Positions 14,197 through 20,075 of a stretch of DNA of 22,976 nt are shown here, piece after piece. Source of the stretch: a virus. The first letter of the stretch is position 1. Each line of letters starts with the position of its first letter. The stretch is taken from positions 1-22,976 of the IMG/VR virus record IMGVR_UViG_3300014720_004620. The stretch is one strand, 5' to 3'. A model generated the notes under the pieces. It did no database searches. It saw only the letters and a list, made by a program, of their open reading frames with translations, and was not told the origin of the DNA. Made by a program: the position numbers and the translations under genes.

Positions 14197-14590
14197 ATGC
14201 TACCATTATGCCGCCGCATACGATGGTACTAAACTTATTGGATTTACTCAAAATAATCCTATTAAAACTCATACAGGCGCCTACAGAATAGGGGAGGATT
14301 TTAATCTGCCTAAATATAAGGAGTATCCATTTTTTCATGCTGAAAGTCATCTTATTTCTAAATTACTTGATCGCTATAATACCATTGATTCTAATTGGTC
14401 AATTGTTGTTATGCGAATTAATAGAAAAGGATTGATTCTTGGGAGTAAGCCATGCGAAAATTGCCATAAACTTTTGAGTAGTGTTGGACTAAATGATGTT
14501 TATTATAGTACAGATTGTGGTAATTTTAGTGATAGTTTTGGAACTTTGACTACAGCAAACGAGTTGACCGTGCCGATGGTTATGGTATAA
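14129..14590 (+). CDS. cytidine-deaminase-fold protein
   Basis: This 153-residue protein has the zinc site of the deaminase superfamily: FHAES (His70, Glu72) and SKPCENC (Cys109, Cys112), with the usual strand after it (LNDVYYSTDCG). Glu72 would be the catalytic proton shuttle. The spacing HxE-x36-PCxxC is within the normal range for nucleotide or nucleic-acid deaminases. The N-terminal 20 residues are basic, hinting at nucleic-acid binding. Free nucleotide, tRNA or DNA are all possible substrates. The start may be 14129 or 14132. The promoter for the next gene lies inside its 3' end. Confidence 0.72.
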   Translation: MMKIINKTIRRAYKNWSPTRLIRCYHYAAAYDGTKLIGFTQNNPIKTHTGAYRIGEDFNLPKYKEYPFFHAESHLISKLLDRYNTIDSNWSIVVMRINRKGLILGSKPCENCHKLLSSVGLNDVYYSTDCGNFSDSFGTLTTANELTVPMVMV

Positions 14591-14591
14591 T
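14564..14591 (+). promoter_or_regulatory. sigma70-like promoter with extended -10
   Basis: TTGACC (14564-14569) and TATAAT (14586-14591) have a 16-nt spacer containing CCGATG, and TGG directly before the -10 gives an extended -10. It lies within the end of the deaminase-fold gene and drives the zinc-ribbon gene at 14611. Confidence 0.78.
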
Positions 14592-14610
14592 CCGCCATAC
14601 GGAGGTTACT

Positions 14611-14829
14611 ATGAACTGTATTTATTGTCAGAACACAATGGATTTTGATAGGTACGAGTTTCTTACAGAAACTGGTCGTAAGATTATTTGCAAGGATTGT
14701 AGCGTTGAAAATCGTGCTGTAGGATTTATGGATTGGGGACATAAAACAGCCCCTAGTCTTGTTATGGTTCCAAGTAATGCTACTGAAACTATTCGTAAAC
14801 TTGATAGAGCAAATCGGAGGGCTAGATAA
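14611..14829 (+). CDS. small zinc-ribbon protein
   Basis: This 72-residue protein has two CxxC pairs, CIYC near residue 3 and CKDC near residue 27, making a zinc ribbon. The following GFMDWGHKTAPSLVMV segment matches small conserved phage proteins I remember, of unknown function. GGAGG is 5 nt before the ATG and a promoter lies directly upstream. It overlaps the next gene by 1 nt. Confidence 0.78.
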   Translation: MNCIYCQNTMDFDRYEFLTETGRKIICKDCSVENRAVGFMDWGHKTAPSLVMVPSNATETIRKLDRANRRAR

Positions 14830-15050
14830 TGAATCATATTCACATGACTTGGCTTGACTTATACAACTTTCTCCATCAACGAGCCAATGATATTAAAAAT
14901 CTTGGTAGTTTTGATTGGCAAGCACAAGTAGTGGTACATGATGCTGAAACAGGTGACGAACATTCTTGTGACACATACTATATTAGTGATAACCGTGGAG
15001 ATGATCGTTTCGTTTTAATTACTAATCTAGAGAAGGTGTTTAATGATTGA
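14829..15050 (+). CDS. conserved hypothetical protein
   Basis: This acidic 73-residue protein begins MNHIHMTWLDLYNFLHQR, and its beta-rich centre includes WQAQVVVHDAETGDEHSCD. The layout (helix WxxLxxxL, then strand and turn with TGDE) is like small phage proteins I have seen. Function unknown. It overlaps the previous gene by 1 nt and the next by 8 nt. Confidence 0.7.
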   Translation: MNHIHMTWLDLYNFLHQRANDIKNLGSFDWQAQVVVHDAETGDEHSCDTYYISDNRGDDRFVLITNLEKVFND

Positions 15051-15273
15051 ATTTGAAATAGAAAATCTCTTGTTTAAACAAGTTACTAAACCTAAAAATC
15101 ATCTAATGACCAAAATTATTAATTTATGGGATAATCGTTACAGAATCAATGTTTATATTGAAACTTATGAGGATAATCTTGTAAAGAAACGTATTCATAG
15201 TAGTTATTTTTGTCATTATAATAATGGTAATCTAAGTATAATAAATCCTACACATGAAGAATCATCCGGCTAA
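15043..15273 (+). CDS. hypothetical protein
   Basis: This 76-residue beta-rich protein alternates hydrophobic and charged residues (YRINVYIETYEDN) and ends with a polar His/Glu tail. It overlaps both neighbours (8 and 20 nt). No family is recognised. Confidence 0.62.
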   Translation: MIEFEIENLLFKQVTKPKNHLMTKIINLWDNRYRINVYIETYEDNLVKKRIHSSYFCHYNNGNLSIINPTHEESSG

Positions 15274-15472
15274 AAACTCTAGAGGTTTCCTTTTACATAG
15301 CCCTTTTTCTAATAGGTATTTTTATAGAGTATATAAAAAAGACGGAAATTTTATAGACTATGAAATACTTTGTGAAGAACTAGAAATAGAAATAATTTCT
15401 GATTGGATAGATTTATACGAGTCTGAAAATAAAAATTATATTGATTGGAATAAAAAAACTTTAGGTAAATAA
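15254..15472 (+). CDS. hypothetical protein
   Basis: This 72-residue protein has a basic N-terminus and an acidic C-terminal half (CEELEIEIISDWIDLYES). The HSPFSNRYFYRVYKKDGNF region looks like paired beta strands. Its start overlaps the preceding gene by 20 nt. No family is recognised. Confidence 0.62.
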   Translation: MKNHPAKNSRGFLLHSPFSNRYFYRVYKKDGNFIDYEILCEELEIEIISDWIDLYESENKNYIDWNKKTLGK

Positions 15473-15474
15473 AA

Positions 15475-15915
15475 ATGGACGAACAAGAAAAAAACTGGAA
15501 TACTCTTTACGAGAAGTATCCAAATCTATTTGAGAATAAAAATAAAAGTCCTAGAATAAGCCCTATGGGATTTGGGATAGAGTGTGGTTTGGGGTGGTAT
15601 GAAATTATCAGTAGTGTTTGTTGGATGATCGCTCAACATGAGCGTAATAAAGAAGACAACAGGAAGTATCTTGAAAAGAATGATCCAGAAAGACTAGCCT
15701 CAGAACCAGAATATTTTCCAGTAAAATTCGATCAAGTAAAAGAAAAGTACGGTGGACTTCGCCTCTATTTTAGCGGAGGTAATGAATATGTAGAGGGTCT
15801 TGTGAGTATGGCAGAAGCCATGAGTTATAAGATTTGTGAAGTTTGTGGGAACAAAGGAAGGACTAATGAACATGGTTGGATTTCTACTCTCTGCGAGGCT
15901 CACAGAAATTGTTAA
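15475..15915 (+). CDS. conserved phage protein with C-terminal Cys/His site
   Basis: This 146-residue protein matches a family I remember from many phages. It has an N-terminal GFGIECGLGWYEII segment, a central FDQVKEKYGGLRLYFSGG, and a C-terminal KICEVCGNKG with a later WISTLCEAH, which together would bind zinc. The function of the family is unknown. It is the last gene before the next promoter. Confidence 0.82.
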   Translation: MDEQEKNWNTLYEKYPNLFENKNKSPRISPMGFGIECGLGWYEIISSVCWMIAQHERNKEDNRKYLEKNDPERLASEPEYFPVKFDQVKEKYGGLRLYFSGGNEYVEGLVSMAEAMSYKICEVCGNKGRTNEHGWISTLCEAHRNC

Positions 15916-15925
15916 AGAACACCCC

Positions 15926-15953
15926 TTGACAAAGACGATAAGTATGCTACACT
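15926..15953 (+). promoter_or_regulatory. sigma70-like promoter upstream of the gene at 15996
   Basis: TTGACA (15926-15931) and TACACT (15948-15953) are 16 nt apart, and the spacer contains ACGATAAGTA, nearly the same as in the uvdE promoter. The leader before the ATG at 15996 carries CGGAGAG. Confidence 0.75.
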
Positions 15954-15995
15954 TAGAGAGTAACTAGAACTCAAACATACGGAGAGTACAAAACT

Positions 15996-16415
15996 ATGGG
16001 TCTTGGTAAGGGTAAAAAGGCTTGTTCTAAATGTGGGACTATTACTGGCCCCCGTGCTTATCTTTGTAAGAAGTGCAATACTCCTTTTGCTTTTAAGAAC
16101 AAGGCGAAGGGAGATAGACACACAAAAATTATTCATAACATCAATTGGAAAGAACTCCAAAAGGGAGATAAAATTAAAGTTTCTGGTGGCCCATATTTTG
16201 TTCACATGGGGGAATTTATCCCTATGGGTTATCGTGGAAAGTTTATTGTTGACAGAATTGATACTAATGGTATTTTGGCATGGGGTATTGACAAGAACGC
16301 AGGATTTTGCCATATCTGGATGAATGGCGATATTCAGAATAAAGAGACAGGAGTATGGAAAACCCCTCACAAACTTATTAAGCTGAAACAAAGAGAGGCA
16401 GTATCTGCTTCATGA
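15996..16415 (+). CDS. zinc-ribbon protein with C-terminal beta domain
   Basis: This 139-residue protein has an N-terminal zinc ribbon (CSKC at residue 10, CKKC at about 24). After it comes a beta-rich domain with KGDKIKVSGGPYFVHMGEF, GYRGKFIVDRI and GILAWGIDK, a pattern that suggests an SH3-like or KOW-like barrel. Zinc ribbon plus barrel proteins often bind nucleic acid, but this is inference. GGAG precedes the ATG by about 10 nt and a promoter is directly upstream. Confidence 0.75.
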   Translation: MGLGKGKKACSKCGTITGPRAYLCKKCNTPFAFKNKAKGDRHTKIIHNINWKELQKGDKIKVSGGPYFVHMGEFIPMGYRGKFIVDRIDTNGILAWGIDKNAGFCHIWMNGDIQNKETGVWKTPHKLIKLKQREAVSAS

Positions 16416-16693
16416 ATACCGACGATAGAATCAAGGCATATAATAAATTATGCCAACTAAGACTTGAAACAGAGTTTTTAATTGATAATATCCAAGAAGT
16501 ATTGAAGGTGTATTTTCCAGAAGAATACGATCAATCATATCAGCATTGGATTCCTCAAATCAAAACTGCATTAAAAAATGATACTCAATGGTTGCCTAGA
16601 GGAGTATATTCAATGGAGCATACCCTAGATAGAATCCATGATAGATTGCAAGAAATAAATAGTGTCAAAGGTGTATCTAAATATATCAAATAA
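16412..16693 (+). CDS. hypothetical helical protein
   Basis: This 93-residue protein is predicted all-helical, with the segments AYNKLCQLRLETEFLIDNI and HTLDRIHDRLQEI. It overlaps the zinc-ribbon gene by ATGA. No family is recognised. Confidence 0.68.
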   Translation: MNTDDRIKAYNKLCQLRLETEFLIDNIQEVLKVYFPEEYDQSYQHWIPQIKTALKNDTQWLPRGVYSMEHTLDRIHDRLQEINSVKGVSKYIK

Positions 16694-16704
16694 TTGAGTT
16701 AACT

Positions 16705-17064
16705 ATGGATCAAGAATTTTACGCACTAACCGATTTGCAAGGATATGCTAAACAGTTGAGATATGCTGTTGGAGAAAGTATATCTAAAAATAATCAAGAA
16801 AATTTAGACGACTATATTAGTATAGGACAGATTATTAATTTGGTTAACGATCATTGTTTGGGATATGATGAAATGAATAGACCTATACTGGATGAGGAAA
16901 CAAATGAAGATATTTTTCAAGAAGTTCTTTCTTGGTTTCACAATATTGCACTTTCAAAATTAGCAAGTAAAGGTCTAATTGAGTGTGCTTGGGACGATGA
17001 TAAACAAGAGATGATTTTCTGGGCTCCCAACAAGGCAACAGATGATGCAGCAAAAAATCATTGA
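16705..17064 (+). CDS. hypothetical acidic protein
   Basis: This acidic 119-residue protein has a helical core (VLSWFHNIALSKLASKGLIE) and a final strand containing CAWDDDKQEMIFWAP, which resembles a winged-helix arrangement; that is speculative. A small coiled-coil gene starts inside its 3' end. Confidence 0.68.
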   Translation: MDQEFYALTDLQGYAKQLRYAVGESISKNNQENLDDYISIGQIINLVNDHCLGYDEMNRPILDEETNEDIFQEVLSWFHNIALSKLASKGLIECAWDDDKQEMIFWAPNKATDDAAKNH

Positions 17065-17203
17065 TAATGAGATTAAGAGACTGGAGGAAGAGATATACCT
17101 CCTAAAAGAATATCTGTTATCTGACTGTTGCCGACAATGTTATGAGATTCTATCAAAAATAGAGCAATATGAAAAAGAAATCAAAGACCTAGAGACAAAG
17201 TAA
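17045..17203 (+). CDS. 52-residue coiled-coil protein
   Basis: A short frame from ATG 17045 (or 17042) encodes a heptad-like, Glu/Lys/Leu-rich helix, EIKRLEEEIYLLKEYLL, a central CCRQC, and a second helix ILSKIEQYEKEIKDLE. The two helices around a Cys turn could form a hairpin similar to a zinc hook, but only three Cys residues are present. It overlaps the preceding gene by 20 nt and ends 1 nt before the next. Confidence 0.6.
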   Translation: MQQKIIDNEIKRLEEEIYLLKEYLLSDCCRQCYEILSKIEQYEKEIKDLETK

Positions 17204-17204
17204 C

Positions 17205-17384
17205 ATGGAACCTTTGAGTCAGAAAAGACTAGAAAAACTAAAGAGACAAGGTAAACTAAGAGATGGTTTTGAATTGTGGGTAGATAAGCATAACCATAAG
17301 TTTGAACTAATCAGAACAGTTACTAGCATTGTAGGACTAATCATGAGTAGCATTATTATGCTAAAAGTTTTTAGCGTCATCTAA
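17205..17384 (+). CDS. 59-residue membrane protein
   Basis: A basic N-terminal half (SQKRLEKLKRQGKLRDG) is followed by one hydrophobic helix (about residues 38-58). The protein is probably anchored in the membrane with its basic part in the cytoplasm. It starts 1 nt after the previous stop and ends 17 nt before the -35 of the tRNA promoter. Confidence 0.62.
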   Translation: MEPLSQKRLEKLKRQGKLRDGFELWVDKHNHKFELIRTVTSIVGLIMSSIIMLKVFSVI

Positions 17385-17401
17385 GGATTTGGTTTCAAGG
17401 G

Positions 17402-17430
17402 TTGACACTCACAAGCCGATACTATACAAT
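17402..17430 (+). promoter_or_regulatory. sigma70-like promoter for the tRNA/tmRNA unit
   Basis: TTGACA (17402-17407) and TACAAT (17425-17430) have a 17-nt spacer containing GCCGATA. The predicted start near 17437 is only about 5 nt before the tRNA. The tRNA, two small genes and the tmRNA could be one transcript. Confidence 0.8.
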
Positions 17431-17441
17431 ACAAGGAACAC

Positions 17442-17517
17442 GGGGCGTAAGGTAAGCCGGTAGCATCCGACACTCTTATAAGGTGTTCATAGGTACGTTC
17501 GACTCGTACACGCCCTA
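17442..17517 (+). tRNA. tRNA with anticodon UAU (Ile, AUA codon), weak D-arm
   Basis: A cloverleaf can be drawn by hand. The acceptor is GGGGCGT (17442-17448) with ACGCCCT (17510-17516), where pair 1-72 is G-U. The anticodon stem is ACACT/GGTGT with loop CTTATAA, giving anticodon TAT (17477-17479) with T33 before it. The T-stem GTACG/CGTAC is perfect with loop TTCGACT. The discriminator is A17517 and CCA is not encoded. The D-arm (17451-17468) contains GG and reads as two G-C pairs followed by mismatches, which is unusual. A tRNA reading AUA would help a phage with AT-rich codon use if the host rarely uses AUA. The weak D-arm and G1-U72 leave doubt about charging. Confidence 0.75.
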
Positions 17518-17523
17518 CTAAAT

Positions 17524-17742
17524 ATGTTTACTCAAATTCTCAAAAATAGAAGTTGGAAACTTAAATTAAGTATAAAGAAAAGAGTTTGCTATATTAGTGG
17601 TGAATCTTTATGCTTTAAATTCTCTTATAGAGGACGTAAGTATATTTCTACATTTCTTAATGGTCACAAACCAATAGTTGATGATATTTGGCTATCTAAA
17701 AAACAGTTTTTATCAAATTATTCTAGGAATAAAATTATATGA
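17524..17742 (+). CDS. hypothetical basic protein
   Basis: This 72-residue protein is strongly basic (NRSWKLKLSIKKRVCY) and beta-rich, with a KPIVDDIWLSKKQF helix near the end. It begins 6 nt after the tRNA, with no Shine-Dalgarno sequence that is independent of the tRNA. It overlaps the next gene by ATGA. No family is recognised. Confidence 0.58.
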   Translation: MFTQILKNRSWKLKLSIKKRVCYISGESLCFKFSYRGRKYISTFLNGHKPIVDDIWLSKKQFLSNYSRNKII

Positions 17743-17942
17743 CAAATAGAGTTCGTAGATTATCTGTGTTTGTGCTGCTTTTTGGTGCATTTATTTTTTG
17801 CACCGCGTACTGCGTTGTTCTTTATCAAAAGCATAATAACTTCACATATCAGACCACAGACCAAGAACTGAATCAGATTCAAAATGAGATTAAAAGACTA
17901 GAAAAACAATCACAAAAGGGGTATGAAAACAAGGGCGAGTAA
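17739..17942 (+). CDS. small single-pass membrane protein
   Basis: This 67-residue protein has a basic start (MTNRVRRLS), a hydrophobic helix (about 9-29, with two Cys), and a charged coiled-coil tail (DQELNQIQNEIKRLEKQSQK). The topology resembles i-spanin or Rz-like proteins (N-in, single helix, helical tail outside), but there is no Rz1-like partner. Its last 10 nt overlap the 5' acceptor strand of the tmRNA. Confidence 0.62.
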   Translation: MTNRVRRLSVFVLLFGAFIFCTAYCVVLYQKHNNFTYQTTDQELNQIQNEIKRLEKQSQKGYENKGE

Positions 17943-18288
17943 AGGTTTCGACTACATAAAGAGATTTGTATTAGCAAGTAGTGGTTGATCGACCGGCCAC
18001 TTTAAAAGTCGATTAAAACGCTTTAACTGGCGAAACTCAGTTAGCACTTGCTGCCTGACAAAAAAGGGCAGTAACGGATTGCGATTGCGAATGAGGGTAG
18101 CGATCAAAAATCCGTCGTTAAATCCCTCTGCACTTACAATATCCAACGGGTTGTAGGTTAAGAGAAGTTGGTAAGACAGAACGAGTGTTGTTTGTTCTTT
18201 AATTCTGTTTAACTTATGAACAAAATAAACTTGTAGAAAATGCATTTTGAACTATGATAGGACAGGGGTTCGACTCCCCTCTCGTCCA
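17933..18288 (+). ncRNA. ssrA: tmRNA (transfer-messenger RNA), tag ending ALAA
   Basis: tmRNA rescues stalled ribosomes and tags the nascent protein for proteolysis. The acceptor is GGGCGAG (17933-17939) with CTCGTCC (18281-18287). It includes the G3-U70 pair that alanyl-tRNA synthetase recognises, and discriminator A18288; CCA is not encoded. The T-arm is AGGGG, TTCGACT, CCCCT, and GGTTTCGAC (17944-17952) is the conserved D-like segment. Pseudoknot 1 pairs AGTGG with CCACT and TTGATCGAC with GTCGATTAA. The tag frame 18020-18058 reads ALTGETQLALAA then TGA, with the stop in the loop of CTGCC/GGCAG as in typical tmRNAs. Further pairings ACGGATT/AATCCGT with GAGGG/CCCTC, CCAAC/GTTGG, and TTTGTTC/GAACAAA support three more pseudoknots. 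The resume codon (GCT 18020, or AAC 18017) is inferred. Confidence 0.93.
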
Positions 18289-18304
18289 CTTAATAGATTA
18301 TAAT

Positions 18305-18870
18305 ATGGAACACATATATCCAAATATCGAAGGATGGTTTGATTTCCACACATTCTATAATTCTGTCCTTGATAGATTACCTCAAGATTATATCTTTGTG
18401 GAAGTTGGGGTTTGGAAAGGTAAAAGTTTATCTTATTTTGTCATAGAAAGTATCAATAAAAGTAAAAATGGTAAAATTTATGCTGTAGACCATTGGTTAG
18501 GTAGCGAAGAGCATCAAAAAGATTCTTGGGCTTATGATCCACTAACTCAAATAGAGGATGGATTATATAATGAGTATTGTAAGAATATTGTCCCTATTAG
18601 GATTATATATTTGATATCAAAAACTCGTCGGAAGTGGCGAGTAATACTTTTGAAAATCAGAGCATCGATGCTGTTTTTATTGATGCTAGTCATGATTATG
18701 ATAATGTGTACCGTGATATTTCTTCTTGGTATCCAAAGGTAAAGTTTGGGGGAATTATTTCTGGTCATGATTATGACTGGCCAGGAGTAAATAGTGCTGT
18801 TAATAATTTTGCTAAGGCTCACAATATGGGTATTGTTAGTTATGACAATGTTTGGGAATTACTCTATTAA
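18305..18870 (+). CDS. class I SAM-dependent methyltransferase, interrupted by a -1 frameshift
   Basis: The first part (ATG 18305) contains FVEVGVWKGKSLSYF, the SAM-binding motif I of Methyltransf_24-like proteins, then IYAVDHWLGS. After about residue 106 this frame turns into hydrophobic noise ending at 18742. The second part, in the -1 frame, runs to 18870 with SIDAVFIDASHDYDNVYRDI and GGIISGHDYDWPGV, the expected continuation. Joining at the A-run 18619-18623 gives ISKNSSEVASNTF and a product of about 188 residues. The substrate is unknown; such enzymes modify sugars or small molecules in many phage and polysaccharide loci. The break may be a sequencing error, a true mutation, or slippage. 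Confidence 0.78.
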
Positions 18871-18881
18871 GATATTTTAAT

Positions 18882-19241
18882 ATGAGAAAAATTTGTACCT
18901 ATTGTGGAAAACGAAAAAATAAAAAAAGTTTTCCAAAACATAGTATGTACAAAGATAATCTGGACAGCAGATGTAGGAGTTGTGTTAAAAAACACTCTAA
19001 AGTAAGAAGTAAATTACATAAAAAAGCACCAGAAAAACCCGACATTTGTGAATGTTGCGGTTTATTTCCTATTAAATGGTGTTTAGACCATGATCATTCT
19101 GATGATAGTTTTAGAGGTTGGATATGTGATAAATGTAATACTGGTATAGGAAAACTTGGAGATGATTTAGATGGTGTAATTAAAGCTGTTAATTATTTAA
19201 TAATGGCTAAATCTAGGAAACACCATGCTAAATCAAATTAG
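18882..19241 (+). CDS. HNH / recombination endonuclease VII-like nuclease
   Basis: This 119-residue protein has a zinc site (CTYC at 5-8, CRSC at 31-34) with FPKHSMYKDNLDSRC between the pairs. A second module has CECCG, then LDHDH (68-72) as the HNH core, and ICDKCNTGIGKLGDD (81-95) completing it. This pattern matches endonuclease VII-like HNH proteins, which are common in phages, often as free-standing homing nucleases or Holliday-junction resolvases. I chose ATG 18882 because the upstream in-frame start at 18852 lies in the methyltransferase. Its position directly after a broken gene is compatible with a mobile nuclease. Confidence 0.85.
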   Translation: MRKICTYCGKRKNKKSFPKHSMYKDNLDSRCRSCVKKHSKVRSKLHKKAPEKPDICECCGLFPIKWCLDHDHSDDSFRGWICDKCNTGIGKLGDDLDGVIKAVNYLIMAKSRKHHAKSN

Positions 19242-19797
19242 AGATACTTTGGCTTCTGAAGAAGCGGAATACTTCTCTATAGCCTTTTTTGTTCATGTGA
19301 TAGTTTTGCTTCTACTCTCTTTTATAGTAGACGCATCAATACCTTCTAAGAGTAGAATTATTATACATTCTTCTCCGATAGAGGAAGAACATGCCGGTAT
19401 TTTTACAACATTACAAAATCAAAAACTTCCAGAGCTAGATAAAGCTATGAGCGCCTTGGTAGAAGATTTAAATGATCGTGGATTACTACAAGATACCGCT
19501 ATTATTTGGATGGGAGAATTTGGTAGAACCCCTAATATAAACGGTAATACTGGTCGTGATCATTGGGCTAGAAGTTGGAGTGTTGTGGTTGGAGGGGCAG
19601 GATTTAAGAAGGGTATTATTGTTGGCGAGACAAGTGAAGATGGTAAAGAAGTTATAACAGAGCCATATTCGTCTCAAGATTTAATGGCCAGTGTACTTAA
19701 ATCATTAAATATTTCTTTAGAAACAACTTTTACATCCAAAAATGGTAGACCCATGAAAATAGCCAATAGTGGTAAAGTAATTAAAGAATTATTTTAA
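19225..19797 (+). CDS. chimeric protein: membrane N-terminus plus DUF1501 C-terminal part
   Basis: Residues 1-55 hold one transmembrane helix (about 18-36, FSIAFFVHVIVLLLLSFIV) and a polar linker. From about residue 58 to the end the protein matches the C-terminal third of DUF1501 proteins: LPELDKAMSALVEDLNDRG, WMGEFGRTP (95-103), GRDHW (110-114), VVGGAGFKKG, and the family's closing GRPxxIxxxGxxIxELF. The first 300 or so residues of a normal DUF1501 protein are absent. DUF1501 is typical of Planctomycetes, where it has sulfatase-like features. This is therefore probably a fragment captured from a host gene and fused to a different N-terminus. The membrane position would place the DUF1501 part outside the cytoplasm. 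It overlaps the HNH gene by 17 nt. Confidence 0.82.
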   Translation: MLNQIRDTLASEEAEYFSIAFFVHVIVLLLLSFIVDASIPSKSRIIIHSSPIEEEHAGIFTTLQNQKLPELDKAMSALVEDLNDRGLLQDTAIIWMGEFGRTPNINGNTGRDHWARSWSVVVGGAGFKKGIIVGETSEDGKEVITEPYSSQDLMASVLKSLNISLETTFTSKNGRPMKIANSGKVIKELF

Positions 19798-19802
19798 TAG
19801 TA

Positions 19803-20024
19803 ATGACTTTAATAAATAAATGGAAAATACATTTACAAGAAAATAAAATGACATATTTACAGCATTTAAGTTTTGCTGTGATACATGGATTTTTATGTAT
19901 TGTCGCTGGTATACTATTAGTATTTCATGGACTTTTACCATGTTTTTTTCTAACTGCTGGTAGTGACTTAGTTACACTTTTAAGTAAAAGATTCAAGAAA
20001 CGCAATCAAAAAGACGATACTTGA
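19803..20024 (+). CDS. DUF6356-like membrane protein
   Basis: This 73-residue protein shows the pattern of the DUF6356 family: an N-terminal HLQEN, MTYLQHLSFAVIHGF, GILLVFHGLLPCFF, then TAGSDLVTLL. There is one strong hydrophobic segment (about 24-50). The match of HLQENKMTY supports the start at 19803 rather than the ATG at 19848. Function unknown; homologues I remember occur in phages and proteobacteria. Confidence 0.7.
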   Translation: MTLINKWKIHLQENKMTYLQHLSFAVIHGFLCIVAGILLVFHGLLPCFFLTAGSDLVTLLSKRFKKRNQKDDT

Positions 20025-20049
20025 CAAAGGCTTGATGCTACGGTATACT
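20021..20049 (+). promoter_or_regulatory. sigma70-like promoter for the DNA ligase gene
   Basis: TTGACA (20021-20026) and TATACT (20044-20049) have a 17-nt spacer. Here the CGATA element lies immediately before the -35 (20015-20019) instead of in the spacer. The -35 overlaps the stop codon of the upstream gene. Confidence 0.82.
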
Positions 20050-20075
20050 GGATACAAACACAGGAGACTATTTGG

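Noticed and set aside
16243-16280. TTGACA with a TATTTT-like sequence 16 nt on
   Set aside because: It is inside a coding region, has a poor -10 and leads to no gene start.
15912-16391. 159-residue open frame on the - strand, and a second + frame at 16003-16323
   Set aside because: Both shadow the zinc-ribbon gene at 15996, which has a promoter, a ribosome binding site and CxxC motifs.
17952-18245. 97-residue open frame on the - strand
   Set aside because: It lies wholly inside the tmRNA, whose acceptor, T-arm, tag and pseudoknots are clear.
18254-18304. Earlier in-frame ATG for the methyltransferase
   Set aside because: These codons are the tmRNA 3' end; the ATG at 18305 directly after it is the better start.
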